From: Dendrocalamus latiflorus
Taxonomy: Eukaryota; Streptophyta; Magnoliopsida; Poales; Poaceae
DNA length: 64,000 bases
Assembly (NCBI GenBank): GCA_017311315.1
Contig: CM029617.1
Location: 11,869,075 to 11,933,074 of the forward strand
Reading direction: 5' to 3'
This document shows positions 44,083-57,294 of this stretch, piece by piece. A program made the position numbers and the translations under genes. The notes below the pieces were generated by a model. That model was not told the origin of the DNA. It saw only the letters and a program-made list of their open reading frames with translations, and made no database searches. Within the stretch, counting starts at the first letter, position 1. Each line of letters starts with the position of its first letter.

Positions 44083-44567
44083 TAGGGCTGTAAACGAGCC
44101 GAGCTCGAGCGAGCTTGGCCTTCCAGACTCGAGCTCGGTAGAAGCTCGAGCCGAGCTTGAGTTGAGGTTCGAGTCTGGACCTGGGCTCGAGCTCGGCTCG
44201 TTAAAGCTCGATAACAATTAAAATAATTTATTTTGCACTATTTTTCAATAATAAGAAAAATTTAAGTTCGAGCTCGGCTCTAGTAAGCTCGATAATAGTC
44301 AAAATAATTCAAATACACACTAATTTTCAATAATAAGACAAGCTCGAGCTCGAGTTCAGCTCGAGTAAGCTCGGTAAGAATTAATATATATTATTATTTA
44401 AGCTCAAACCGGGGCTCGCGAACTATTCGACTTCGGCTCGGTGAAGCTCGCGAGCTCGAAATCAAACTCGAGTTCGGCTCGTTTAAAGCTCGAACCGAGC
44501 TCGAATCGAGCCTAGAACGAGCTGAACTCGAGTAGCTCGCGAACTTCGAGCTTTTTTTACAGCCCTA
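44083..44567. mobile_element. hAT-type MITE, 485 bp, rich in GAGCTCG
   Basis: Ends TAGGGCTGTAAACGAGC and TTTTTTTACAGCCCTA are inverted, and CCGTGCGC is duplicated exactly on both sides (44075-44082, 44568-44575), the 8-bp duplication of hAT elements. The interior is dense in AGCTCGAGCTCG-type text. Confidence 0.9.
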
Positions 44568-44907
44568 CCGTGCGCCAGGAGGAAACCAAGCACGGATTTT
44601 GGTCCCGCTCCTTTTGGCTTAAGCTTCTGGCTTTTGACTTATTTTGTATTATTCATAAAATTCAGCTTTTTTACCGGTTCTTTTTTCTCGTATTTGTTTG
44701 CATTATACGTGATGTGCTAACATGTTTTTTCTATTTTTAATTTTTTTTAATTTAATTATGCTAAATAAGTCTTTATCAGCTACAGTGTTTTTTAGCAGCT
44801 ACAGTGCTTTTCGGCCATAAATTACTTTAAAAAAAAAGCTCTTTTGAGCAGGGTTATTCGGTCTGGATCCATCCGAATCCTAGCTTGCCATAGTTTGATT
44901 TAGTGTC

Positions 44908-46975
44908 TTTTTTTTAAAAGGGAAGTTTTATTAATTTCAAGATTGTTAAATCAAGGTGATACATCAACTTGAAATCCTCCCAGCCTCTGCCTGGACGGCA
45001 CACAGCCTTACACAAAAGAGGAAATTACAGGGATACACTAATGACTATCAATCCGAAGACTAGACCGCCACCCATGTGCCCGGGTAAAACACTCCTTGGC
45101 CACCTTCTCCAAGAACTGCGAGGCCGCTACAACCATATCCTGCGAAGCGGACTTCTGGAGAATAGCCCAGGTACGGAGCCAATGCGAAATTGAGTAAATA
45201 ACCTGCAAAAAAGAAATTTGTTTGTTTTCAAAAACCATTGCATTCCTGCATAACCACACAGCCCAACAAGAAGCAGCGGCTCCAAGAAGTACTAAATACT
45301 TTAAGTCCTGTCGAATCCCTTGTAGCCAAGAGCCAAACATATTAGACACACTACGTGGCTGAGAAAGACCACAAGATGCATAAACCACCGCCCAAACCAT
45401 ACGGACTAACCGGCACTCAAAAAACAGATGTTGAATCGTTTCATCTTTGTGACAAAAACAACACTATTTGTTGCCTTGCCAATTGCGTTTCACTAAATTA
45501 TCCTTTGTTAAAATAACGCCCCGTCGAAGATACCACAAAAAGATCTTGATCTTCAAAGGTACTTTTAACTTCCATAAGCGTTCGTTAGAATTGGGCACAT
45601 CCTGATGGATCAATGCCAGGTAATGAGATTTTACAGAAAATTCTCCACTCCGATGTAGGTTCCATCGGAATTCATCTTCCTCTTGGCTCAAAACAATATT
45701 GGACAACCGTGAAAGGAGATTATTCCACAATGCTATCTTGTGACCAATAAGGTCTCTGCGCCATGACATATTTGGTGGGTATGAGCTCAACACTTCGGCC
45801 ACTGTATGTTGTTTATTATGGGCTATACTGTACAACTGAGGATATTGATCTCGTAAAGTTCTATTTCCTAGCCACTTATCCTCCCAGAACCGTACCTGCG
45901 ATCCGTCTTTGATTATAAAAGATCCGAACCGCAAAAAATCTCGTTTAATCTTCATCAGGCTGCCCCAGAAATGAGAATCCCCATACTTCCACTGCACCTG
46001 GACAAGAGGGTTTGTGTCCAAGTATTTATTGCGTAATATTTGTTGCCACGTACCATCTGTTGTCAGCAACCGATACAACCATTTGCTGAGTAGTGCCGTA
46101 TTCTTGATCTCCAGGTTATGGATCCCTAGCCCTCCTTGCTCTTTAGGTTGGCACAGGATATCCCATTTGGCTAGACGGTATTTCCTTTTGTGCTCGTCGC
46201 AATTCCAAAAGAAGCGAGACCGATAATAGTCTAGTTTTTTAAGAACACCCTTTGGTACCTCAAAGAAGGACATCATATACAAGGGGAGACTACTAAGAAC
46301 TGAATTTATTAAAGTCAGTCGTCCCCCTCCTGTTGATAGATGTTTGCCTTTCCAACTACTGAGGCGTTTCTCGAAACGTTCTTCTACTTTTCTCCAATCA
46401 GCATTTGTTAGTTTCCTATAATGAATAGGAATACCCAAATACCTCATGGGGAAAATACCTGGATTACAGCCAAAAAGATCTATGTATTGGGCCTCGCATT
46501 CTTTAGCTTCTCCAAAGCAGAAAATTTCGCTCTTATGGAAATTTATTTTCAAACCTGATATTTGCTCAAAAGCACAAAGTAACAACTTCATGTTATTAGC
46601 TTTTTCCAGGTCGTGATCCATGAAGAGGATTGTATCGTCAGCATATTGGAGTATGGATAAACCACCATCTACCAGATGTGGCACCACCCCACTAACTTGA
46701 CCATCTGCTTTGGCTCTGTTAACAATTATTGCAAGCATATCAGCAACAAGATTAAAAAGAATTGGTGATAAAGGGTCACCTTGTCGGAGGCCTTTTTTTG
46801 TTTGAAAGTAAGGACCGATATTGTCATTAACATTGATCGCCACACTTCCACCCGATATGAAAGAATTCACCCAAGAAATCCATTTAGGTGAGAAACCTTT
46901 CATCCGTAGTGTTTGCAATAGGAACGACCATCTTACTTTACCATCTTACTTACAAGATCTCATACAGATGTTCCA
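44908..46975 (-). mobile_element. 5'-truncated L1-type LINE, 2068 bp
   Basis: Flanked by a 12-bp duplication TGATTTAGTGTC (44896-44907 and 46976-46987). The minus-strand 3' end has a short A-run (TTTTAAAAAAAA) next to the duplication. This is the signature of target-primed reverse transcription with truncation. Confidence 0.9.
45038..46918 (-). pseudogene. LINE ORF2, C-terminal 626 codons, one stop
   Basis: Reverse transcriptase text KKGLRQGDPLSPILFNLVAD and the catalytic LQYADDTILF are present, then KYRLAKWDILCQPKEQGGLG and the zinc-binding zf-RVT region WKLKVPLKIKIFLWYLRRGV, TAG stop, CCFCHKDETIQHLFFEC. After the stop the same frame runs on to 45038 (LRIDSH, stop). One TAG at 45464-45466 is the only break. 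The endonuclease and the start of the reverse transcriptase are missing by truncation. Confidence 0.92.
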
Positions 46976-46999
46976 TGATTTAGTGTCTATCTTATGGTT

Positions 47000-47890
47000 T
47001 GTTACCAATTTGTAGAGTCCGAGTCTTTGTGATAATGAGTACGTGCGTGACTTTGTGCCGCGCGAGTTGGGTTAGGTATTAGCCCGTGCGTGCTTGTGTT
47101 TTGTGTTGGCCACACCTAGATGCCAATGGAAGGGCCAACCTTTGTACTAGCTGGGGGAAGAAAATTTTGGAAGAAAAAAAACAGAAAAGGGCCATGACGT
47201 GTTTATGGCATTGAGATTTTCCCAATTAGGGTTTGTGAAGACTTCACAGATCAAGACCGCTATTCTTGAGTTGTGGAATTGAATCTACAAGGTTCATCGA
47301 TCCTCTCTAATTCGCGACGTCCTGCTGGGTGATCACGGTTTAGAAGGCCGTGACGATTGCTTCTGATCAGCCGAATAGCCGATTAGTGCATTGCGCCCAT
47401 TAACATCAATCTGCTAGCAGGCGCAAGAAGGCAAGGAAGACTGCAGTAACTTCTTTCTCTTTGCTGGTCGTCATTAAGAAGAAAGATAAGGGACTGCTGC
47501 TGGCCGCAATCACAAGGAGGAAGACTTGCTTCATCTTCCTGGCTGTCTTGGTTACCGAATCACAAAGTGAAGACTTCCTTAGTTGCTGTACAAGGGAACA
47601 AGGGCCCCTAAAACATTAGACTCTTTGCTGGCCGCGTCCAAGAAGGGAAAATGGCTTCCCTATTCCCTTCCTCCTATTCCCTGGTGCTCTAGATGTTTGC
47701 CACGTCGACGGGAACACGGAGGGAATACGGAGAAGGGAACAGGGAAGCCGCGTTCCCAAGAAGGAGAATCCTGAGAGCTTAGCCACAAGGAGAGACAAGG
47801 GAAATCACCTATTGATTATACCGTGAAGATCAGGTTACCCATACACCAACTAGTTTAGTAGTTGGTCCGTATCAGTGCTCATCAAGATGG
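47000..47890 (+). mobile_element. Copia-type LTR relic with primer-binding site
   Basis: At 47862-47879, TTGGTCCGTATCAGTGCT resembles a Copia primer site (TGGTATCAGTGC form), preceded by CACCAACTAGTTTAGTAG. An ATG follows at 47887 (MAQLALD then a stop). The sequence before it, with GGGTTTGTGAAGACTTCAC, has an LTR look. The left edge is uncertain. Confidence 0.4.
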
Positions 47891-48389
47891 CACAACTAGC
47901 ACTGGATTGATGCAAATTAATTAGCTAGGAAACACCTATTATAACTTGTGCTTATACTGTTTTACATTGGGAGATCATCACAAAATTCATTCCTTAAAGT
48001 TATTTAGGTAGTTGTACCACATGCCACACTCTCATTCTCCATCTGCACCAACCTCTCTTACCATCCGCCTAGATAATTAAGCAAATTTAGAGTTTTAGAA
48101 TCCAAAATATCATTTCAATTTGAATAACAATCATTTCCATCCAGTGGCTATCCAAATCCAAGTTTTCATGTTTGAAATGATTTCTAAGCAAATTAATTCT
48201 TGCATATATCTAAGTAACGCTAAGCATGGCACATAGATACGGATTTATCATCTAGTATATATACCATTAATTCTAGGGTGACAAGGGATTATGTCCAAAG
48301 CCAAGGAGTGGGGTATATTAGCTCAATTGGTAATAGGGACTTAACTGTGAACTTAACATGAATATAATTTGCATAATAAACTAAATCAT

Positions 48390-49945
48390 TTAATTAATTA
48401 TCTGAGACTATCCTTTTGGGCACTCCATGTAAGCACACAATACGTGACATGTATAACCCCACCAATCTGTCTCCCTTATAGGTGGTCCTAACTGGAATGA
48501 AATGGATAACTTTTATTAACCTATCCACTATGACCCATATGGAGTCATATCTTGATTTTGTCTGTAGAAAGCCAGTGATGAAGTCCACCTCAACTTCTTC
48601 ACACTTCCATTGAGGTATTTGTAGTGGCTGCAGTAGTCCTACTAGTCTCTGGTGTTTGTCCTTGACTCTTTAGCACACATCACAATAGGCTACATATTCA
48701 GCGATGTCTCTCTTAATGCGTGGCCACCAATACTACTGCTATATGTCTTGATACGTCTTGGTATTCCCTGGAGGTAGGGAATTCACTAAGCTGTGGTCTT
48801 CCTTCTAGTGGGGAACAAAGGTACACTTCCTGTACCATATGATTCATTACTGATCTTCAATCATATTGGATGCCTTTCCTTTAGACATAAGGCATTTGAA
48901 TCTCCAGACACCTGGGTTTCCTTTCTATGCGGCTTTAATTTGCTCCTCTAGGGTTAGTTGTATCTCCATTGTGGCTATGGTGCCTTGCTCTACTAGCTCT
49001 AAGTTGAGTGCCTTCAACTCCTTGTAAAGCTCGGGTTGCTGTTTTTGAACCATGATTTCTTGATCAATTCTAGCCATCTACTTTACCTTCGGTTGAGGTC
49101 TGATTGAGTGAATATGTACTTGAAGTTCTTATAATTGGTGTATATATCGTAGTGGTTACCGATCAGGTAATGCCATCAAATTTTTAGGGTATGCACTACC
49201 AAAGCTAACTCTAAGTCATGGGATGGGTAATTCTCCTCATGAGGATGAAGTTGCCTTGATGCATATGCTATGACTTTACTTCCTTGCATGAATACAAAGC
49301 CAAGGCCTTGGTGCAAGGCATCACAATATACTTCAAAGCTCTTAGTATGTTGGAAGTACCAGTACTAGAGCTAAGGTCAGTCTCTTCTTCAATTCTTGGG
49401 AGCTCTTCTCACATACTTCCATCCATTCATATTTGTTCTCCTTTTTGAGCAAGTGTGTTAGGGGTCTGGCCATTTTTGAAAATCCTTCTATAAATCATCA
49501 ATATTATCTGGCCAATCCAAGAAAACTATGTACTTCTATCACTGAGGAAGGTTTGTTTCCGTATAGGACAACTTCTACTTTGGCTAGATCAACGAACACT
49601 CCTCTAGCAAATACAATATGTTTGAGGAAACTAACATCCGATAGCCAAACCTCACATTTGTTGTATTTGGCGTATAATTGATGTTCTATAAGCTTCTCTA
49701 ACACCAACTTCAAATGTTCGGCGTGTTCCTCCGTATTCTTGGAGTAAATGAGTATATCGTCAATGAATACTACCACAAACTTGTCTAGATATTCCATAAA
49801 TACTTTGTTCATGAGGTTCATGAAGTAAACCTGAGCATTGGTGAAGCCAAACAACATAAATGTTAACTCCTATAGGCCATACCTAGTGATGAATTTAGTC
49901 TTAGGGATGTCCTCAATCCTAATCTTCAACTGGTGGTATCCTAGA
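48390..49945 (-). pseudogene. Gypsy retrotransposon pol relic
   Basis: In minus-strand order: IRIEDIPKTKFITRYGL near 49930, then reverse transcriptase MLFGFTNAQVYFMNLMNKVF, EYLDKFVVVFIDDILIYSKN (with the catalytic DD) to SFLGLARYYRRFIEGFSKMA. Decayed RNase H text follows near 49050-49330. Then the integrase zinc-finger end and core, CDVC, VGLLQPLQIPQWKCEEVEVD, FITGFLQTKSRYDSIWVIVD, YMSRIVCLHGVPKRIVSDN. Many stops and gaps. It is of chromovirus (Tekay/Reina) type by text. No LTRs are seen next to it. Confidence 0.85.
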
Positions 49946-51640
49946 AGAAGAATAAAAGAAACACTACAAAATGCAAAAAGAAGAATAAACTTGCACTCAC
50001 CCTCTTCTTTTCTAAATGGCGTCTTAGAATTCATGCAGTTAAGTTTTAAATTTATTAGTGATTAAACTTTAGAAAATTTGACGACATATATTCTAGAAAG
50101 TCAAGTAAAAGAAACCGAGGGAGTAATAGTAGTACTACTACTTCAATTTGTAGAAAAGGGTGGGGAATCTGTCATAAATGATCTTGGAAGGCAACAGATT
50201 TGTTGGAAACACTTGAGTAGACTAGAGAGAAGATAATTATGCAATGCAACTTTTAATATGGGTATCTCGGGAAAACACAACCTCAAAAACCTAAAATGAC
50301 CTCTATTTGAGAACAAAACCATTATCCTAAAACATCTAAAAAGAACATATGGAGCAATAGATAGCGAAAACAAATAGTTTATTGCAACTGACTATATTAC
50401 GACAATGTTTGGCATTATGGTGACTTTTCAGGAAAAAAAATATTTTTCTACTTAGAATAGTATTGGCTTTTATTGATGGATTTTGACTTTAGTTTATAAA
50501 TAGTAACAGCTTGTAGAGAGCCATACGGAGAGAGAGAGAGAGAGAGAAACCCGCGTACGATTTTGGCCAATATAAATAAAGTCACTACAATGTGTACTTC
50601 AATCAATTAGTACACCTCACCTTGAAAAGGCACCTCATTTGAAAGCTAGATACTGTAGAGAAGCCATTTAATGTATAAATGCAACTTTTAGAAGTCAATA
50701 TGAACATAGCCATTTGAGTTGAAAGCTTTTTAGGCATAACGGCCAAACCTTTTTTCCCCTTTTTAGGCACTCTCTCTCTCTCTCTCTTTCCCCTGGCTGC
50801 CTTCGGCCTTGAGTGGGTTTTTTTGGATCGTGGCTTACGACTTTTGAATTATGGGTATTTGTGAAAGAGAGTATGAAGAACAAACAGTCGTATATGATTT
50901 TAGACAGTATAACTGAAGTTGATATAGTGTGTACTACAATTAACTAGTAGACCTTGACTTAAAAAAACCCGTTTAAAAGCTAGTTACTGTAGCAAATGAC
51001 ATAAGCCAAAAGCCTAAAGCCTTTTTGAACCCACCCAAGGTATCTTCTCCCTGTGCCTTCCTGTGGGCTTCTAATTGCCTCTATGGTAGCAGTGGCTTCA
51101 CTATGCACAGGGGTTGGATTTGGATATTTTGGGTTGGTTGGCTACAAAATGGAACTTTAGAATGGATTCAAGTTGGTTTTTAATGCCGAATAATGAAACT
51201 CTACGGCTACGAGTCGTGCCGATTAACCCCGAACGGTCTAGTCAAATTGCCCACTTCGATATCTAAACTAGAGTTCTAATGGCAACTGCTTTTAATTTTC
51301 TTTTTTTGTTCGGTCTTTTATCGGTATCTTAGTATTTATTTACTTGTAATTAATACCGTAGTTTGTGTTTAGTAAAGCTAGTGAATTGTGATTAATATAT
51401 GAGATGAGCTCAATGTAGATTAAATGCTGCAATCCCCGATTAATTATAATTGTACTGTAATTATTTATATTTTTGAGACAGTCACTTGGTTGAGACCGAG
51501 AATTGTAAATTCGCTGTAATTCATATTGTCATTATTGATGTAATAAGAGTTGTAATATTTTTATTTGATTTGAGGAAAATTTTAAAAGTCGCTCGATGGA
51601 TGTAATTGGTTTACTACAAAAGGATTGTAATTAATTTAAC
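49946..51640. repeat. No gene; two related copies of a segment of about 140 bp
   Basis: 50530-50670 and 50870-51000 share GTACTNCAATTAANTAGTA-like and AAAGCTAGNTACTGTAG text, about 340 bp apart. A (GA)n run at 50526-50548 and a (CT)n run at 50770-50792 face each other. No gene or element end was defined. Confidence 0.5.
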
Positions 51641-51647
51641 TGTTACA

Positions 51648-52052
<405 letters not shown>

Positions 52053-53355
52053 CGAGTTGAACGCTTTTAACTTGTTGCTTGGTTATTTTCCTTTCTTAAT
52101 CCAGTGTACATGGTTGTTTTAGTTCCCATCAATGAAATTGTGAATGCAACACATTTGTTTACTGCTCGTAGGTTTCAATTTAACTAGATATACGAAAAAA
52201 ATTAAATTACCCCATATTTTATTTATTAGTTATTTAATTAATTTTGCTTAGCTTTCATAACTCATCGCTTAAGATTAATTGAAAATGAGGAGCGTTACAT
52301 TTAAGAGCAAGCCTTCCTCCATCTATCTCCTCTACCTCTCCATCTTTAGCCTCTTGGCTTCTTGCAACCAGGGGCGGAAGTGGGCCTCGGGCTGGGTAGG
52401 CTATAGCCCGAGGCCTAGCAATACTACTAATACTACCCCCTCTAATATATACCTAAAAAATATCAGACTTGCAGCCCAGCCCAAGGCCCAGCACTGGTAG
52501 CCCAAACAACAATTCAGCATTTCAGCCCACAGCAAAGTCAGCAGACCATCCCAATGAGACATCCACCAGACCAAACCCTAATCCCCATTCCCCAACCCCA
52601 GCCCAGCCGCCCATTAGATCTGACTTCTGAGCACCTCTCTCCTGCGCGCGCCCCTACCACTGGCCGTCGCCTTGCCTGCGTGTGCCTCCACCGCCGGCCG
52701 CTCCGCCGCTCATGGTCGTGGTCTCGTGGACTTGTGTGGCTGCGCCTCCGCTGCACGTGGTCGTGGTCGACTGGTCATGGACCTGCAGGCCGCAGCCGAG
52801 CCCCGAGCAGAGAGCCGAGCACGACGAGCGCCACTGTGCCAGGCGACTGAGGCGAGCGCCGAGCAGGGAGCTGTGAGCCTGGAGCAGGGAGGACGGCGAG
52901 TGCTGAGCAGGGAGAACCGAAGAAGCGAGCCCGGAGCAGGAGGACGGCGAGCGCCAGCCCGGAGTAGGGAGGACGACGAGCACAAGTGAGCACCAGCCCG
53001 GAGCAGGGAGGATGGCAAGCGGACGATGAGCGCAGAGATGAGAGTGAGACTACCGAGGGCGAGGCGACAGGGCGAATGGGCTGAACCGCTGAAGAAATGT
53101 GAAATGAATGGCCGAGGTGACGCCACCAATCAGATTTATCTGGAGTGAAGACTGAAGTCCTGTGCAGCCGAGTCGATTCATTCAACCGAGGTGCCGGTGT
53201 GGACTGCGGAGGTAGTGCCGTAGCGAGGTGAATCAGTGAAATTATTTTTATGTTTTAAAATAAGTATGAATGATCAGGTGAAATGTTATATATTTAATGT
53301 TTTACATTTGCTATTTAGGAACTAACTAAAAAGGTTTAAGGATACAAATTACAAA

Positions 53356-56051
53356 ATGAAGAGGAGCAAGACATTGTCATCGTATTTTCCAACACAAGAA
53401 ACACCGTCAAACAGACAATCCAACTCGAACCAATCTCCAAAAACATTAGGAACTAGGGCTGGTAACACTGGGCAAAATATTCAGTTTAATCCAGATGATA
53501 TTGTTGCCGATCCTGGGCTTTGAAAATTGATAGAGGAGTTGGATGTAAATATTACAGATGCTGCTAGAAGAGAGTATTTGCAATTGGGACCATGCCAACC
53601 AATTGGATATAAATTTCCATGGAGAGAACAGGGAAGTCAAAAGAGGAGATTTCAAGAATCATGGTTCAAGAAGCATGATTGGTTGGAATATAGCATTACT
53701 AAAGATGCAGCTTTTGTTTTTATTGTTTTCTCTTTAAGCAACAAAGAGCTAAATCTATGGTTTTGATGCTTTCACAAAAATAGGATTTAGTTATTGGAAG
53801 AATGGAACTCAATCTTTTAATGAGCATGTTGGTAAAGTCAATAGTGCTCATAACAAAGCAAGAAAACATTGCGAGGCTTTCAAAAATCAAAGGCAAGATG
53901 TGGGTTATGTGATGGTTGTTGCCACCAAGAAGGATGAGGAAGAATATAGAGCCCATCTTACTATTATGTTAGCCATTTCAAAATTTCTTCTATTACAAGC
54001 CCTTACTTTTTGTGGACATGATGAATCGTCTAGCTCGAACAATAGAAGAAACTTCCTAGAAATGCTAAAATGGTATAACGAGAGGGATGAGAAGGCTATA
54101 AAATTGCTTGACAATTCTCCTGGGAACAATTTAATGACATCACCACAAATACAAAAATAATTGTGCAAAGCATGTGCAGAAGAGACCACTAAAGCCATTA
54201 TTAATGATATTGGGGATGCATTTTTCGCCGTACTTGATGAGGCTCGCGATGCATCTATCAAGGAGCAAATGGTTGTGGTTTTGAGGTTAGTAGCTACATC
54301 TTACGCTCTTTCTATATTTGATAGTTTGAGTATGTTTAAAGTATATTAACAATGATTTCTTGTCCTACGTAGGTATGTCAATAATAAAGGGCAGGTAATA
54401 GAGAGATTTCTTGGGGTTCAGCATGTTTTTGATACGACATCATCTTCATTAAAGACAACTTTGGATGGTATATTTTGTAAATATGGTTTATCTATCTCTA
54501 AATTGTGGGGACAGAGTTATGATGGAGCTTCAAACATGAGAGGACAATTCCATAGATTGCAAAGACGCATATTGGATGAAAATCCATATGCTTTTTATAT
54601 ACATTGCTTTGCACATCAGTTGAAATTAGTGGTTGTTTCTGTGGCTAAGTGTTGTTCTTCTGTCTTGGATTTTTTTTAACTACATCACCTTGATTGTCAA
54701 CACTATTAATGCTTCTTGTAACAGAAAAGATCAATTAGCACAAGATCAACACAATAAAATTGTGAATAAATTAGAGAATGGTGAAATTTTCTCAGGATGA
54801 GGAAAAACCAACAAACTAATCTTGCAAGGCCTGGTGATACTCGTTGGGGTTCACATCATAAAATATTATGTCGTCTTCTCTTCATGTGGGATTTGGTCCT
54901 AGAGGTATTAGAGAATTTGAGTGATGATGCCACTAATGCTACACAGAAAACTACAACTTCAGGTTTGTTAGAAAAAATAGAGAGTTTTGAATTTATACTT
55001 ATATTGCATTTTATGATCAGAATATTGGGCAAGTCTAATGATCTTTCACACTGCTTGTAAAAGAAAGATCAAAATATTATTCGTGTTGTAGGCTTGATTG
55101 AGACCACATTGAAGACAATTGAGAAAGTCAGAAATCATGGTTGGGATGAGCTTTTTGAAGAATCAAAGGCATTTTGTCTCCAACATAATATCATTATGCC
55201 GAATATGTCTGATAAAATACCGATTAGAGGTCGTTTAAGGGGTCATGGTGGTTGAATGGTAACTTACTATGAGCATTTCCATCATGAAATATTTATTGTG
55301 GTGCATGATCAAATTATTGTTGAGTTGAATAATCACTTTGCAGAAAGATCTACTAAGTTATTAAGGTGCATTGTTTATCTTGATCCAAAAAATTCTTTCG
55401 CCAACTTCGATGAGGACAAATTAATTGAACTTGCTAGAATGTATGCTGCTGACTTCTCTCAATACTGGTAATCGATCATATACCCTCCCCTTAGATGGAA
55501 ATTCAGGATTTACCCTCCTGGCCCACGCGTCAGTGACTTATGACGACCCCACATGTCATTGAGGTGGGAGGGTAAATCCTGAATTTTCCAACTAAGGGGA
55601 GGGTATATGATCCAATCCCCCCTCTCAATATGACTGTGTACTCCTTAAGGACCAACTTCATACATTTATTGTTGATGCAAGAGGTGATCTATCTTTTGTA
55701 AATTGTACCGACATTGCAAATCTTGCTGTGAAGATGGTTGAAACTGACAGACATACAGTTTTCCCATCAGTATATCGTCTTATTGAATTGACCTTGATTT
55801 TACCAGTAGCAACAGCAACTATAGAAAGAGTCTTCTCAGCTATGAACATCATTAAAACTGATTTACAAAACAAGATGAACGATGAATGGATGAATCATAG
55901 CATGGTATGCTATATTGAGCAAGATGTATTTGCAAGTATTAAAGATGAGAAGATTTTAGAGCATTTTCAAAGGATGAGGTCACGCAAGAAACAACTTTCT
56001 CGTGCAAGTGGTAAGTTAGTTTATTTCAAATATAATGTTTATGCTCTTTGA
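53356..56051 (+). pseudogene. hAT transposase (TTF-type zinc finger, DUF4371, dimerisation domain)
   Basis: From MKRSKTLSSYFPTQETPSNR, through the TTF-like GPCQPIGYKFPWREQGSQKR and KKHDWLEYSITKDAAFVFI, the middle LGVQHVFDTTSSSLKTTLD, LWGQSYDGASNMRGQFHRLQ, YIHCFAHQLKLVVVSVA and ARPGDTRWGSHHKILCRLL, to the hAT dimerisation end LPVATATIERVFSAMNIIKT, LQNKMNDEWMNHSMVCYIE. The DGASNM Asp and the RWGS motif are kept. More than eight stops and frameshifts, one probable intron (54287-54372) and a MITE at 55465 break it. It would have been a nuclear transposase of about 800 residues. Confidence 0.9.
55465..55621. mobile_element. Mutator-type MITE, 157 bp, inside the hAT transposase
   Basis: A near-perfect palindrome: GATCATATACCCTCCCCTTA at the left and TAAGGGGAGGGTATATGATC at the right, with further inversion inward. 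A 9-bp duplication CTCTCAATA flanks it (55456-55464, 55622-55630), as Mutator elements make. Removing it with one duplication restores the hAT frame (ADFSQYDCVLLKDQ). Confidence 0.9.
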
Positions 56052-56445
56052 ATTTATCTATATTTTATTTTATTTTTTATGTTGTCTTTGTATGTTATGA
56101 TTCCTGTCCTACTATTGATGAGGAAATGGTGGGTTAGCCACATAAGATAGTGAGCAAATCTCCATTTAGGATTTGAGTACTTGATGTATCTTTATTATGT
56201 TATATTCTGTATGATTTTATATCCTTTTTTATTGTGATTTGTGTTGAAAACTTAAACTCTTCAAATATTGAGCATTAAGCAAAATTTTCATATCAATGAT
56301 ACATTTATGGCATATTTGTTGTTATATCATAATATAGTTCTAGACTTATGGTATGCTAGACTATTACTTGGTTCAAATTTAGTCTGAGACGTGCTCCAAT
56401 CCTGGATCCACCACTGCTTGCAACACTGAAGCATCAAGCATATGA

Positions 56446-56808
56446 ATGGAGAGGTCAAGGTCCTATTCAGAGAAGAGCAGCAGCAAAAACACCTCAGCCT
56501 ATGTCACTGCCCTGAGGTGTCACAGCGCCTCCTACGTCTCATCCTACGCTCCTCCCAAGGAGGCCAACAAGGTGAAGGAGGCCAAGAGCACCGCCTGGCC
56601 TTCTTCTGCTTCGTCGGCGGCGGCGGCGGCGGCTGCCGGTTCGAAGGAGAGAATGTGAAGCGGATTCGGTGACCCGGAGCTGCAGAGGAAGAGGAGGGTG
56701 GCGGGGTACCGGGTGTAGGGCGTGGAGGGCAAGATGAAGGGTTCCCTGAAGAGCAGCATGCGGTGTCTCAAGGGCAAGTGCAACCGGGTGGTGGACGACT
56801 GGTGGTGA
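56446..56808 (+). pseudogene. DUF3511 domain gene, two stop codons
   Basis: The start at 56446 gives MERSRSYSEKSSSKNTSAYV, CHSASYVSSYAPPKEANKVK, an alanine run, then SGFGDPELQRKRRVAGYRV and GVEGKMKGSLKSSMRCLKGK, CNRVVDDWW, stop at 56806-56808. This is the whole of a small plant protein ending in DUF3511 (DPELQRK.RVA.YK.Y.VEGK.KGS...S..W.K...). Its role is unknown. TGA after SKERM and TAG after GYRV stand inside the domain, where the family has Trp or Ser and Tyr. The leader is cut from its upstream part (before 52368) by the hAT element. The coding region is otherwise unshifted, so decay is recent. Confidence 0.85.
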
Positions 56809-57294
56809 AAGTGATCAACAGCTTGTTTCTGCAGGTATATGCATTGCCGTATGCTCTTCTCCATGCAGCTTAATTAGTTTCTCTCCTACGTCCGAAGCCC
56901 CGTCACAAAATTTCTAGCTCCATCAGTCTGAAAATTCCTAGCTCCGTCGCTATCCGAAAATAAGTATTTCAATGTGATCACGGTTACAATCTTTCTTTCC
57001 TGCACCGGTATCATATCTTTCCCTTGTACTTCCGGAAGAAGGCTCATTACGGAATACAGACTGCCCTGATCATATTACCAATGGATGCTTTACTGTTCTC
57101 TCACTGTATAAACTATAAACTATAAACTATAAACTACTGAGACTGTAAATGTTTTTTTCTCAAAAGGTTCATTATATCCTTAGCCTGGCCTATGGCTACA
57201 AGAAATCCAATGTATTTGCTACCTGATCTGGCAGCGTAGTTGTAAAGATAAAGGCTCTCAGTTTGACGATGGCTTATGGCTTTTTTCACTATAA

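Larger units (their letters stand above)
52369..56416 (+). mobile_element. hAT transposon, 4048 bp, with both ends
   Basis: Ends CAGGGGCGGAAG and GGATCCACCACTG (complement CAGTGGTGGATCC) are inverted. CTTGCAAC is duplicated exactly on both sides (52361-52368, 56417-56424). It holds a broken transposase gene and, near 52560-53220, a GC-rich stretch with no recognisable coding. It lies in the leader of the DUF3511 gene. Confidence 0.92.

Noticed and set aside
52554..53185. Several GC-rich ORFs at the start of the hAT element
   Set aside because: They overlap on both strands in all frames and do not join the transposase; likely non-coding leader.
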